Of a stretch of DNA of 64,000 nucleotides, positions 32,681-41,193 are shown piece after piece. The notes below the pieces were generated by a model. The model saw only the letters and a list, made by a program, of their open reading frames with translations, did not search any database and was not told the DNA's origin. Every line of letters begins with the position of its first letter. Within the stretch, counting starts at the first letter, position 1. Where the stretch lies: positions 3,410,001-3,474,000 of the forward strand of contig NZ_CP059493.1 in NCBI RefSeq assembly GCF_014042015.1, read 5' to 3'. The position numbers and the translations under genes are program-made. The stretch comes from Actinotalea sp. JY-7876. GTDB lineage: Bacteria; Actinomycetota; Actinomycetes; Actinomycetales; Cellulomonadaceae.

Positions 32681-33930
32681 TGACGCAGGACCTTCAGACC
32701 TCACCCCCGCGCGCCACGCGCGCCGCCTCGGACCGCCCCTCGCTCGTCCGGGCGGGTGGCCTCCCCTTCCTCACGACGGCGCTCCTCGGACGCCTCCCGT
32801 CGTCGACGATCCAGCTCGGGCTGCTGATGTTCGTGGCCGCGTCCGGCCTCGGGGTCGGCCTCGGCGGGCTCACGGTGGCCGCGGTCGGCGTCGGCACCGC
32901 GATCGGGGCACCGCTCGTCGGCCGCTCGGTCGACCGCTGGGGACCGTTCCCCGTCGTCGTCGCGGCGACGGCCGTGCAGGTCAGCGCGCTGCTCGGGGTG
33001 CTGGCCGCGACCTCGACCCACGCCCCGACGTGGCTGCTCATCGTGAGCGCCGGACTGGTCGGCGCCGCGAACCCCCAGGTCGGCTCGATCGCGCGGTCGC
33101 GCTGGTCGCACCTCGCGCGCCGCACCGGGCGCCCGGACCTCGTGCACCGGGCACTCGGCTACGAGGTGGCCGCGGACGAGGTCGGGTTCGTCGTCGGCCC
33201 CGTCGCCGCGAGCCTGCTCGTCGCGTTCCTCGGACCGGTGCCGGCGCTGTGGGTGCTGATCGGCTTCGCGCTCCTGGGCCAGGGGGCGTTCGCCGTCCAC
33301 CTGCGCGGCGACCGCGCCTCCTGGGTCTCGCGCGCGACGACGTCGGCGGGCCTCCTGCCCGGCGCCGGCCAGCGCCTGCGCCTCGCCCCGCTCGTCGCGC
33401 CCCTGCTCGCGTGCCTCGCGGTCGGCATGGCGTTCGGGTCGACCCAGACCGGGCTGACCGCCGTCAACGAGCTGCGCGGCACGGAGGCACTGACCGGCGT
33501 CATCTACGGCTGCGCGGGCCTCGGCAGCGGGATCGCGAGCCTGGCGGTGACGCGCTTCGCCCGTCGGTTCGGGCTCGGCGCGCGCGTCGTCGTCGGCGGG
33601 GCCGCGGTGCTGCTCGGTGCGCTCGGTCTCGGGACGCTGCCGGGCGCCCTCGGCGCCGCCGCCTACGCCACCCTGCTCGGGCTCGGCGCGGGGACGCTCC
33701 TGGTCAGCAGCTACTCACGCGGCGAGGCCGTCGCGCCGCCGCGCCTCGTCGCCTCGACCATGACCCTGCTCGCGACAGCGCTCGTGCTCGGGGTCTCGGC
33801 CGGTGCGGCACTCAGCGGCGTGCTCGCCGCCACGCCCGCGTACGCGTTCGTGCCGGCGGCCGCGGCCGGCGTCCTCGGGATCGTCACGGGCCTGGCCCTC
33901 CGCAACCACCGCGACCGAACCCAGGCCTGA
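32680..33930 (+). CDS. MFS transporter
   Basis: 416 residues with about 12 hydrophobic helices. The loop between helices 2 and 3 carries the MFS motif GRSVDRWGPF; the helix after it (VVVAATAVQVSALLGVLAA) and the matching second half (GAGTLLVSSYSRGEAVAPP) fit a drug- or sugar-exporter type of MFS protein. The substrate is unknown. ATG 32680 has a GGAG site nine bases upstream; a GTG at 32632 is in frame but would place the leader hairpin inside the gene. Confidence 0.85.
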   Translation: MTQDLQTSPPRATRAASDRPSLVRAGGLPFLTTALLGRLPSSTIQLGLLMFVAASGLGVGLGGLTVAAVGVGTAIGAPLVGRSVDRWGPFPVVVAATAVQVSALLGVLAATSTHAPTWLLIVSAGLVGAANPQVGSIARSRWSHLARRTGRPDLVHRALGYEVAADEVGFVVGPVAASLLVAFLGPVPALWVLIGFALLGQGAFAVHLRGDRASWVSRATTSAGLLPGAGQRLRLAPLVAPLLACLAVGMAFGSTQTGLTAVNELRGTEALTGVIYGCAGLGSGIASLAVTRFARRFGLGARVVVGGAAVLLGALGLGTLPGALGAAAYATLLGLGAGTLLVSSYSRGEAVAPPRLVASTMTLLATALVLGVSAGAALSGVLAATPAYAFVPAAAAGVLGIVTGLALRNHRDRTQA

Positions 33931-33962
33931 GCCCCGCCGGCCACGACCGACCTCCGCCCGCT

Positions 33963-34028
33963 GAGCACGTCCGTTCCACGCCACTGCGTCCTGCGCAGCC
34001 GACGTGGTGGCGTGGAACGGACGTGCTC
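33963..34028. terminator. 22-bp perfect inverted repeat between convergent genes
   Basis: The arms at 33963-33984 (starting GAGCACGTCCG) and 34007-34028 (ending CGGACGTGCTC) are perfectly complementary over 22 bases with a 22-base loop. It lies 33 bases after the MFS stop and 28 bases before the E2 stop, so it probably ends both transcripts. Confidence 0.7.
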
Positions 34029-34055
34029 GCCCAGGGGTCGGGCGGGCGGGGGGCG

Positions 34056-35429
34056 TCAGCCCCAGACCAGGCCCTGGCCCGGCTCCTGGAGGACGGCGGC
34101 GACGTCGGCAAGGAAGCGCGAGCCGAGCGCGCCGTCGACCAGGCGGTGGTCGAACGACAGCGCGAGCTGCGTCACGTGGCGCTTGCGGATCTTGCCCTTG
34201 TGCACCCACGGCTGCTCGCGGATCGCGCCGAACGCGAGGATCGCGGACTCGCCGGGGTTGAGGATGGGCGTGCCGGAGTCGATGCCGAAGACGCCGACGT
34301 TGGTGATCGTGATGGTGCCGTCGGCCATGTCGGCGGGCTGCGTCCGGCCGGCGCGCGCGGTCGACGTCAGGTCCGCGAGCGCGACCGCCAGCCCGTGCAG
34401 GTCCAGCCGGTGCGCGTCCTTGATGTTGGGCACGATCAGCCCGCGGGGCGTCTGGGCCGCGATCCCCAGGTTGACGTAGTGCTTGTAGACGATCTCCTGC
34501 GCCTCGTCGTCCCAGGACGCGTTGATCTCCGGGTGGCGCCGCACCGCGAGCAGCACCGCCTTCATGGCCACGAGCAGCGGCGTCACCCGCACGTCCGCGA
34601 ACTCGCGGTCGTCGCGCAGGCGGGCGACCAGGCGCATCGTCTTGGTGACGTCGACCGTGTGGAACACCGACACGTGCGGGGCGGTGAACGCGCTCGCGAC
34701 CATCACCTCGGCCGTGCGCTTGCGCACCGAGCGCACCGGGACGCGCGTGGCCCGTCCGTCCGGGGTCACCGTGCCCGACGCGAGCCACGGCTGGTCGTCC
34801 GCCGGGTACGTCACCAGCGGCTGCACCTGGTTGGCCTGCGAGCGCGCGATCACGTCCTCGCGCGTGACGATCCCGCCCGGACCGGTCGGGCGCACCGTCG
34901 CGAGGTCCACGTTCAGGTCGCGCGCGAGTTTGCGGACGGGCGGCTTGGCCAGGATCTGGCGCGACTGCTCCGTGCGCTCGGCGGCCGACGGCGGCACGGG
35001 CGCCGACGCCGGCTCCGGCGCGGTCCGGCGCGCACGCCGGGTCGCGCTCTGCCCGCTGACGCCGTAGCCGACGAGGACCGCCCCGCTCGCGCCGTCGTCG
35101 GCGGCGGGCGGCTCGGGCGCGGCGTCCACCGCGCCGCCGGCGGCCGCGCCACCCTCGGACGCTCCGGGGTCGGGCGCCCCGTGCGGGTCGGTGTCGACGG
35201 TGATGATCGCCGTCCCGACCTCGACCGTCGTGCCGGGCTCGGCCAGCAGCGCGGTCACGACGCCGGCCCACGGACACGGCAGCTCGACCAGCGACTTCGC
35301 GGTCTCGATCTCCACGATCGGCTGGTTCACGACGACGGTGTCGCCGACGGCGACGTGCCAGGCCACGATCTCGGCCTCGGTCAGGCCCTCGCCGGCGTCG
35401 GGAAGGCGGAACTGCTCGTACGTCGGCAC
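34056..35429 (-). CDS. bkdC: Dihydrolipoamide acyltransferase (E2) of a 2-oxoacid dehydrogenase complex
   Basis: 457 residues. A lipoyl domain comes first (FRLPDAGEGLTEAEIVAWHV; lipoyl Lys in EIETAKSLVELP). A linker and a peripheral subunit-binding domain follow (PPVRKLARDLNVDLATV, GPGGIVTREDV). The C-terminal catalytic acyltransferase domain ends with the active site SFDHRLVDGALGS. With the E1 genes before it, it forms a branched-chain 2-oxoacid dehydrogenase. GTG 35429 has a GAGGAGAGG site. It is the third gene of a same-strand operon; E3 is not in the window. Confidence 0.92.
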   Translation of the reverse strand: MPTYEQFRLPDAGEGLTEAEIVAWHVAVGDTVVVNQPIVEIETAKSLVELPCPWAGVVTALLAEPGTTVEVGTAIITVDTDPHGAPDPGASEGGAAAGGAVDAAPEPPAADDGASGAVLVGYGVSGQSATRRARRTAPEPASAPVPPSAAERTEQSRQILAKPPVRKLARDLNVDLATVRPTGPGGIVTREDVIARSQANQVQPLVTYPADDQPWLASGTVTPDGRATRVPVRSVRKRTAEVMVASAFTAPHVSVFHTVDVTKTMRLVARLRDDREFADVRVTPLLVAMKAVLLAVRRHPEINASWDDEAQEIVYKHYVNLGIAAQTPRGLIVPNIKDAHRLDLHGLAVALADLTSTARAGRTQPADMADGTITITNVGVFGIDSGTPILNPGESAILAFGAIREQPWVHKGKIRKRHVTQLALSFDHRLVDGALGSRFLADVAAVLQEPGQGLVWG

Positions 35430-35451
35430 GGGGGCCCTCTCCTCGGTCGGG

Positions 35452-36459
35452 TCAGAACGCCAGCGCGCGGTCGACGGCGTCGAGGACGCGGTCGAGGCTC
35501 GGCAGGTACTCGTGCTCGAGCCGCGCGACCGGGTACGGCGCGTGGAACCCGCCCACCCGCAGCACCGGCGCCTCGAGGTGGAAGAAGCACTCCTCGGTGA
35601 TGCGCGCCGCGACCTCGCCGCCGGTGCCGTACAGGACGGGCGCCTCGTGGACGACGACGCAGCGGCCGGTCCGGCGCACCGAGGCGGCGATCGTCGCGGT
35701 GTCCAGCGGGGAGATGGTGCGCAGGTCGACGACCTCGATGCTGGTGCCGTCGGCGGCGGCCGCCTGGGCGGCCCGCAGCGCGGTGGCGACGGTGGGACCG
35801 TGCGCGACGAGCGTGAGGTCGGTGCCCGGCCGGGCGATGCGCGCACGGTCCAGGCCGTCGCTCGTCGCCGTGCCGTAGGAGAAGCCGCGGTCGACGTCGC
35901 CCTTGTCCCAGTACCGGCCCTTCGGCTCGAAGAAGAGCACGGGGTCCGGCGAGGCGATGGCCTCCTGGATCATGGTGAACGCGTCCGCAGGGCTCGCGGG
36001 CGTCACCACGCGCAGGCCGGCGGTGTGCGCGAAGAGCACCTCGGGCGACTCGCTGTGGTGCTCGACCGCGCCGATGCCGCCGCCGTACGGCACGCGGATG
36101 ACCACGGGCAGGGCGAGCCGGCCCCGCGAGCGGTAGCGCATCTTGGCGAGCTGCGTGGTGATCTGGTCGAACGCCGGGAAGATGAAGCCGTCGAACTGGA
36201 TCTCGCACACGGGCCGGTACCCGCCCAGCGCGAGGCCGATCGCGGTGCCGACGATGCCGGACTCGGCGAGCGGCGTGTCCACCACCCGGTCCGGGCCGAA
36301 GTCCTTCTGCAGGCCGTCGGTGACGCGGAAGACGCCGCCGAGCCGGCCGATGTCCTCGCCCATGAGCAGGACCTTCGGGTCCTCCTCGAGCGCGGCGCGC
36401 AGGCCGAGGTTGATCGCCTTGGCGAGCGTGACCCGCTCGACCTCGGGGACGGCGCTCAT
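35452..36459 (-). CDS. bkdB: 2-oxoacid dehydrogenase E1 component, beta subunit
   Basis: 335 residues, a thiamine-diphosphate transketolase-type subunit: LAKAINLGLRAALEEDPKVL, the MGEDIGRLGGVFRVTDGL signature, then FAHTAGLRVVTPASPADAF and LVAHGPTVATALRAAQAA. It ends with a transketolase C domain (GRCVVVHEAPVLYGTGGEVA). The ATG at 36459 overlaps the E1-alpha stop by four bases. The family includes pyruvate and branched-chain enzymes; the branched-chain reading follows from the E1-alpha type and gene order. Confidence 0.92.
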   Translation of the reverse strand: MSAVPEVERVTLAKAINLGLRAALEEDPKVLLMGEDIGRLGGVFRVTDGLQKDFGPDRVVDTPLAESGIVGTAIGLALGGYRPVCEIQFDGFIFPAFDQITTQLAKMRYRSRGRLALPVVIRVPYGGGIGAVEHHSESPEVLFAHTAGLRVVTPASPADAFTMIQEAIASPDPVLFFEPKGRYWDKGDVDRGFSYGTATSDGLDRARIARPGTDLTLVAHGPTVATALRAAQAAAADGTSIEVVDLRTISPLDTATIAASVRRTGRCVVVHEAPVLYGTGGEVAARITEECFFHLEAPVLRVGGFHAPYPVARLEHEYLPSLDRVLDAVDRALAF

Positions 36460-37577
36460 CGGCGTGCCTCCGCTCCGGGAGCGGCCTCGAACGAGGCCTC
36501 GTACTGCTCGAACCAGGCACGCTCGGCGTCGACGACGGCGTGGGGACCCGCGTAGACGTGCTCGAAGAGGGTCGACGTCGGCGGCCGGTCCATCGCGCGG
36601 ACCGCCGCGCGCAAGTGCTCGCCGAGCGCCTCGCCCTCCGCGTCCAGCGCGGCGACGAACGCGGCGTCGAGCTCGCCGAGCGCCTCGAGGTGCAGCCGCA
36701 GGCGGTCGATCGGGTCGCGCCGGCGCCACGCCTCCTCCTCGGCGGCGGAGCGGTAGCGCGTCGGGTCGTCCGACGTCGTGTGCGCGCCCATTCGGTAGGT
36801 GTAGGCCTCGATGAAGGTCGGCCCGTTGCCCGAGTGCGCGCGCTCGAGCGCCTCGGCGGTGACGGCGTAGCAGGCCAGGACGTCGTTGCCGTCGACCCGC
36901 ACGCTCGGCACGCCGAAGCCCTTGCCGCGCTCGACCAGCGGCACGCGCGACTGGTTCTCGGTGGGCTCCGAGATCGCCCACTGGTTGTTCTGGCAGAACA
37001 GGACCAGCGGCGCGTTGTTCACGGCCGCGAAGACGAACGCCTCGTTGGTGTCGCCCTGGCTCGTGGCGCCGTCACCGAAGTACGTCACGACGGCGGCGTC
37101 GCGCGCGGGGTCGCCCGTGCCGACGGCGCCGTCGCGCTGCAGGGCCATCGCGTACCCGGTGGCGTGCAGCGTGTGCGAGCCGATGACCAGCGTGTAGAGG
37201 TGGAAGTTGTGCGCGCGGGTGTCCCAGCCGCCGTGGTCGACGCCGCGGAACTGCCGCAGGATGTCGACCAGGTCGAGGCCGCGCGTGTGGGCGACGCCGT
37301 GCTCGCGGTAGGACGGGAACACGTAGTCCTGCGGGGCCAGCGCGCGGCCCGAGCCGACCTGCGCGGCCTCCTGGCCGAGCGCCTGCGGGAAGAGGCCCAG
37401 CTCGCCCTGGCGCTGGAGCGCCGTGGACTCGGTGTCGAACCGGCGCACGAGGACCATGTCCCGGTACAGCCCGCGCAGCGCCTCGGCGTCCAGGTGCTCG
37501 ATGCGGCGGTCGTACTCGGGGTGGGCGACCCGCTCCCCGGTCGGGGTGAGCAGCTGGATCATGTCGGGCTCGTTCAC
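36456..37577 (-). CDS. bkdA: 2-oxoacid dehydrogenase E1 component, alpha subunit
   Basis: 373 residues. ThDP-binding motif VVTYFGDGATSQGDTNEAF and FCQNNQWAISEPTENQSR are visible, with YTYRMGAHTTSDDPTRYR as the phosphorylation-loop region. The protein is of the branched-chain/PdhA type. GTG 37577 has a GGAAGGA site eight bases upstream. It starts an E1alpha-E1beta-E2 operon, and an operator-like palindrome lies 48 bases before the start. The complex would feed isobutyryl-, isovaleryl- and 2-methylbutyryl-CoA to fatty-acid priming. Confidence 0.9.
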   Translation of the reverse strand: MNEPDMIQLLTPTGERVAHPEYDRRIEHLDAEALRGLYRDMVLVRRFDTESTALQRQGELGLFPQALGQEAAQVGSGRALAPQDYVFPSYREHGVAHTRGLDLVDILRQFRGVDHGGWDTRAHNFHLYTLVIGSHTLHATGYAMALQRDGAVGTGDPARDAAVVTYFGDGATSQGDTNEAFVFAAVNNAPLVLFCQNNQWAISEPTENQSRVPLVERGKGFGVPSVRVDGNDVLACYAVTAEALERAHSGNGPTFIEAYTYRMGAHTTSDDPTRYRSAAEEEAWRRRDPIDRLRLHLEALGELDAAFVAALDAEGEALGEHLRAAVRAMDRPPTSTLFEHVYAGPHAVVDAERAWFEQYEASFEAAPGAEARR

Positions 37578-37624
37578 GCAGGGTCCTTCCGGTGACGGCC
37601 TGGGCTAACTTACGTCAGCGTAGG

Positions 37625-37638
37625 CTACGGAACCGTAG
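37625..37638. promoter_or_regulatory. Candidate operator before the dehydrogenase operon
   Basis: CTACGG-AA-CCGTAG is a perfect palindrome in the upstream region of the E1-alpha gene; TTACG-TCA-GCGTA beside it (37610-37622) is a related imperfect copy. This TACGG..CCGTA form resembles sites of TetR-type regulators of acyl-CoA metabolism in actinomycetes; no such regulator is in the window. Confidence 0.5.
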
Positions 37639-37700
37639 GTTTGGCCTGTCGGCCGCCGACAACGTCGGCGGGCCCGCCGTTGTGACGACTCTCCAACTCC

Positions 37701-37736
37701 GGGCGCCGCCGCGCACCCCGACACGCGGCGGCGCCC
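37701..37736 (-). terminator. Terminator after the UreI/AmiS channel gene
   Basis: GGGCGCCGCCGCG (37701-37713) and CGCGGCGGCGCCC (37724-37736) pair perfectly over 13 bp around a 10-base loop, four bases after the stop of the minus-strand channel gene. Confidence 0.7.
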
Positions 37737-37740
37737 CTGC

Positions 37741-38448
37741 TCAGGCGGGGGTCGGCGAGGGGTCGAGCGCCTCCTGCCGCTCCGGCGTCGGCGCCGCGGT
37801 CGTCGGCGCGGAAGACGTCGGTGCGGAGGACGTCGGTGCCGACGTCGCCGGTGCCGGCCGCCGCGCCAGGGCGACGGAGGCCGCCGTCGCGAGCGCCAGG
37901 GCCGCGAGCGCCGCGACGCCCGCCGCGGGGCTCGTGCTCCACCTGCCCGCCATGATGAGCAGGGCCGGGACGGTGCAGGTCGGGATCCCCAGCAGCACGA
38001 GGAACCAGCCGGCGAACCGGCCGAGGTCCAGCGTGCCCACGTGCGTGCGGCCCAGGCCGAGCAGGAGGAAGAACAGGGTCCACATCACCGCCCACGTCGC
38101 CCAGATCACGGCGAACGCCGGATCCGTCGCGACGGTCGTCACGGCGTAGTACGTCGCGATCCCCGCCACGAAGATGCTGTACCAGCCGAAGCCCTGCGGC
38201 TCGATCCTGAAGACGGTCAGCAGCCCGAACCACAGGTACGTGATGCCGAACAGGTAGCTGGGCCACGTGGCCTGCAGCACCCCCGGCTCGGTGCCGTGCT
38301 GGACCAGCACGATCGTCGGGAGCAGGACCTGCGCGGTCCCGACGAAGAAGTTCAGCGGCGCGGCGCTGCGTGCGGGCACGACCCCGAGGGTCGACAGCCC
38401 GTTGACGAAGAGCACGACGCCGACGAGGAGCAGGCCGACGTCGCCCAT
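37741..38448 (-). CDS. AmiS/UreI-family amide or urea channel
   Basis: 235 residues with six hydrophobic helices. The first is LLLVGVVLFVNGLSTLGVV, followed by NFFVGTAQVLLPTIVLVQHG, SYLFGITYLWFGLLTVFRIE and GWYSIFVAGIATYYAVTTVA. These are the UreI/AmiS pattern of urea/short amide channels (FFVG and LWFG motifs). The Pro/Thr/Ala-rich C-terminus contains three short SAPT repeats. The ATG overlaps the stop of the hydrolase gene by one base (TGATG), so the two are coupled: hydrolase plus entry channel for its substrate or exit for ammonia. Confidence 0.85.
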   Translation of the reverse strand: MGDVGLLLVGVVLFVNGLSTLGVVPARSAAPLNFFVGTAQVLLPTIVLVQHGTEPGVLQATWPSYLFGITYLWFGLLTVFRIEPQGFGWYSIFVAGIATYYAVTTVATDPAFAVIWATWAVMWTLFFLLLGLGRTHVGTLDLGRFAGWFLVLLGIPTCTVPALLIMAGRWSTSPAAGVAALAALALATAASVALARRPAPATSAPTSSAPTSSAPTTAAPTPERQEALDPSPTPA

Positions 38449-39191
38449 CAGCGCGCCACCAGCCCGGCGAAGGTCTCCGAGGAGATCACCGGCGCGAAGA
38501 AGCTCGTGATGCGCTCGAACGCCGCCGCCTCCTGGTCCGGGCGCTGGGCACCGGTGGCGTCGCCGATGACGATCGGGAGCAGGCCGTGGTCCCGCGCGGC
38601 CCGCGCGTTGCCCTCGATGCACCAGTCGAGGTGGATGCCGGTGATGACGACGACCTCGACCCGCTTGCGCGCCAGCTCGAGCGGCAGGTCGGTGCCGACG
38701 AACGCGGTCTGCAACGCCTTCTCGGAGAGCTCGTTGTCGCCGGGCTCGACGAGCGCGCGCAGGTCCCCGACGAGCTCGTCGTCCCACGCGACCTGCTCGG
38801 GCGTCGCGTCGATCGCACCCGTCCAGGACGCGTACTGGGCGCGGTCGAAGTCGGACTGCGGGTAGCCGTCCCGGAAGACCGAGTAGCCGATCCAGTTGAA
38901 CGAGACGAAGTTGGGCGCGCGGCGCGCGGCCCGCACGGCGCGAACCGTCGCGGGCAGGCTGCCGCGGAAGGCGTGCCCCTCGGCGTACTGGACGCCCCCG
39001 GGCTCGTAGAGCGAGTTGGACTGGCTCACGGACAGGAAGGCGGCGGGTCGGCTGAGGATCTCGCGCAGGTCCAGCCCGGCCCAGTGCGCGGGCAGCGGCG
39101 GGATCTGGTCGACGTTGGTCCCGGGGAAGTCGGCCGGGTCGAGCGGCACGGGCGCCAGCGGCGTGGTGCGGCGGGTGTCGAGAGCGGTCAT
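38448..39191 (-). CDS. Isochorismatase-family cysteine hydrolase
   Basis: 247 residues. The isochorismatase fold is indicated by PAAFLSVSQSNSLYEPGG near the start, FVGTDLPLELARKRVEVVVI with a Lys/Arg segment in the middle, and the likely nucleophile in TGIHLDWCIEGNARAARD followed by PIVIGDATGA. The family includes biuret, ureidoacrylate and N-carbamoyl hydrolases. Coupling to a UreI/AmiS channel supports an amide or ureido substrate releasing ammonia, which is inference. ATG 39191 has GGAGAC upstream. Several family proteins have Asp early in the fold, not clear here; the start may be less reliable. Confidence 0.78.
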   Translation of the reverse strand: MTALDTRRTTPLAPVPLDPADFPGTNVDQIPPLPAHWAGLDLREILSRPAAFLSVSQSNSLYEPGGVQYAEGHAFRGSLPATVRAVRAARRAPNFVSFNWIGYSVFRDGYPQSDFDRAQYASWTGAIDATPEQVAWDDELVGDLRALVEPGDNELSEKALQTAFVGTDLPLELARKRVEVVVITGIHLDWCIEGNARAARDHGLLPIVIGDATGAQRPDQEAAAFERITSFFAPVISSETFAGLVAR

Positions 39192-39654
39192 GGTGTCTCC
39201 TCGGCGGCGCGTGAGGGCGGCGCTGGGTCGGGTCGAGCTGAGCTGGGCGGGGACGGTCCGAGCGGTGGTGGACCGGTCCGGCGGCGCGGCAACGCGGCCG
39301 GGTGCCCGCGCGCGGCGGTCGGCTGCGGCGGGCGGGATGCGCGCGGGCGGGCTCGGGTCGGGATCGAGCGGCCGCGCGGCGGCGGGGGCGCCGGGTCCCC
39401 GTCGGGGAGGGCGCCGAGTCCTCGCAGGACTCAGCCGGGCATTCGACAGCTGCGCACGGCGCAGGCGGAGCACCGGCGGTCGGCCGCCGGGAGGGCGCGA
39501 CACGACCGCGACGACGACGTCGTCCCCGGCCGGGTCCCTCGCGAGGTGCTCACGCGGGCGAACCTACCCGCGCGGCGCCGCGTGGGGCAGCCCTGGGCCG
39601 CGGGTTCTCGCCCACCGAGACCGGCGCCCGACCGGCCTGCCGCGGCGCGGGCCG
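39192..39654. other. 463-base gap with no gene seen
   Basis: Both strands have only open frames typical of GC-rich noncoding DNA. One clear structure is the palindrome GAGTCCT-CGC-AGGACTC at 39416-39432, a hairpin or operator upstream of the hydrolase gene. The promoter of that gene must lie here, but no convincing boxes are visible. Confidence 0.5.
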
Positions 39655-40728
39655 TCAGGCCTCGGCGACCCACCGCTGCGCGAGGGCCAGGACGGCGTCG
39701 TTCGCGGCGGCGTCGCCGACCGTGATGCGCACACCCTCGCCGGCGAACGGGCGCACCAGCACGCCGTGCGCGGCGGCGTCGGCCGCGACGTCGAGGGTGC
39801 GCGCCCCGAGCGGGAGCCACACGAAGTTGCCCTGGGCGTCGGGCACGGCCCAGCCCTGCGCGCGGAGCCCGGCGAGCAGGCCGCCGCGCGCCGCGACGAC
39901 GGCGTCCACGCGGGCCCGGAGCTCGTCCTGCGCCCGCAGCGAGGCGAGCGCGGCGACCTGGGCGAGGTGGTTGACGCCGAAGGGCGTGGAGGCCGTGCGG
40001 ATCGCGCTCGCGACCTCGGGCCGCGCGACGGCGTACCCGACCCGCAGCGCCGCCAGCCCGTAGGCCTTGGAGAACGTGCGCAGCACCACGACGTTCGGGT
40101 GCGCCGCGAGCAGCGCGCCGGAGTCGACGGCGTCGTCCTGCCGGACGAACTCCACGTACGCCTCGTCGAGCACCACCAGCACGCGCGGGGGCACCGCGGC
40201 GAGGAACGCCGCGACCTCCGCGTGGCGCAGCGCCGGGCCCGTGGGGTTGTTCGGCGAGCACACCAGCACCGCGCGCGTGCGCTCGGTGACCGCGGCCGCC
40301 ATCGCGGCGAGGTCGTGACGACCGTCCGCGGTGAGCGGCACCGGCACGCCGACGGCGCCCTGGAGGCCGATGAGGATCGGGTAGGCCTCGAAGGACCGCC
40401 ACGCGTGGACCACCTCGTCCCCGGCGTCGCAGAAGGCCTGGAGCGCGTGACCGAGCACCGCGACCGAGCCGCACCCGGCGACGACCGCGGCGGGCTCGAC
40501 GCCGTGCCGCGCGGCGAGGGCCTCACCGAGCTCCGTGGCGAACATGTCCGGGTAGCGGTTGAGCCCGCTCGCCGCCTCGGCGACCGCCTCGCGCACGGCC
40601 GGCAGCGGCGGGAAGGGGTTCTCGTTCGACGACAGCTTGTGCGCGCCGCGCTCGACCGCGGCCCGGGCACCGGGGACGTACGCCGGCAGGCTCCGGACGA
40701 CCGCGCGGGGGACGAGGGGGGAGGTCAC
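39655..40728 (-). CDS. hisC: Histidinol-phosphate/aromatic aminotransferase (HisC/Pat type)
   Basis: 357 residues, PLP fold type I. Seen are KLSSNENPFPPLPAVREAV, the PNNPTG motif in VLVCSPNNPTGPALR, VLVVLDEAYVEF, and the PLP Lys in FSKAYGLAALRVGYA. The length fits HisC. In actinomycetes a second HisC-like enzyme acts as aromatic aminotransferase (Pat); no other his gene is nearby, which favours that reading. GTG 40728 has TGGAG upstream. It is divergent from a small membrane protein gene. Confidence 0.88.
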   Translation of the reverse strand: MTSPLVPRAVVRSLPAYVPGARAAVERGAHKLSSNENPFPPLPAVREAVAEAASGLNRYPDMFATELGEALAARHGVEPAAVVAGCGSVAVLGHALQAFCDAGDEVVHAWRSFEAYPILIGLQGAVGVPVPLTADGRHDLAAMAAAVTERTRAVLVCSPNNPTGPALRHAEVAAFLAAVPPRVLVVLDEAYVEFVRQDDAVDSGALLAAHPNVVVLRTFSKAYGLAALRVGYAVARPEVASAIRTASTPFGVNHLAQVAALASLRAQDELRARVDAVVAARGGLLAGLRAQGWAVPDAQGNFVWLPLGARTLDVAADAAAHGVLVRPFAGEGVRITVGDAAANDAVLALAQRWVAEA

Positions 40729-40792
40729 CGCTCCAGCATGCCACCGCGCCACAGGCGTTCCCGTGGCGGGTCCCGCGGTGGGAGCATGACGT

Positions 40793-41182
40793 ATGAGCTT
40801 CCTCGTGAGGGTCCTCATCAACGCCGCCGCGATCTGGTTCGCGACCCAGGTCCTCGGCGGGATCGAGGTCGTGAGCGGGGGCGGCACGACCTCGCGGATC
40901 CTCACCCTGCTCGCCGTCGCGCTGGTCTTCGGTCTGGTCAACGCGGTGGTCAAGCCGGTCGTCGCGCTGCTCTCGCTGCCGCTGTACATCCTCACGCTCG
41001 GCCTGTTCACGCTGATCGTCAACGCGCTCATGCTCATGCTGACCAGCTGGCTCACGGGCTTCTGGGAGTACGGCCTGCGGATCGAGGACTTCGGCCAGGC
41101 GATCCTGGGCGCGCTGCTCATCTCGGTCGTCAGCTTCCTGCTCAGCCTCGTCATCCCCGGGGCGCGCGGCGACGACCGGTAG
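40793..41182 (+). CDS. Phage holin family (DUF/YvlD-like) membrane protein
   Basis: 129 residues with four hydrophobic helices (LINAAAIWFATQVLGGIEVV, ILTLLAVALVFGLVNAVVKP, LYILTLGLFTLIVNALMLML, AILGALLISVVSFLLSLVIP). It has the YvlD/holin_4-family pattern with the G.VNAVVKP motif and LPLYILTLG. No phage genes are near, so it is a household membrane protein, probably envelope-stress related. GGGAG precedes the ATG. Confidence 0.85.
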   Translation: MSFLVRVLINAAAIWFATQVLGGIEVVSGGGTTSRILTLLAVALVFGLVNAVVKPVVALLSLPLYILTLGLFTLIVNALMLMLTSWLTGFWEYGLRIEDFGQAILGALLISVVSFLLSLVIPGARGDDR

Positions 41183-41193
41183 GCGACGCCCGG

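Noticed and set aside
40793-41182. Prophage remnant because of the holin-family name
   Set aside because: The YvlD-like family is a normal membrane protein in many bacteria, and no phage genes flank it.
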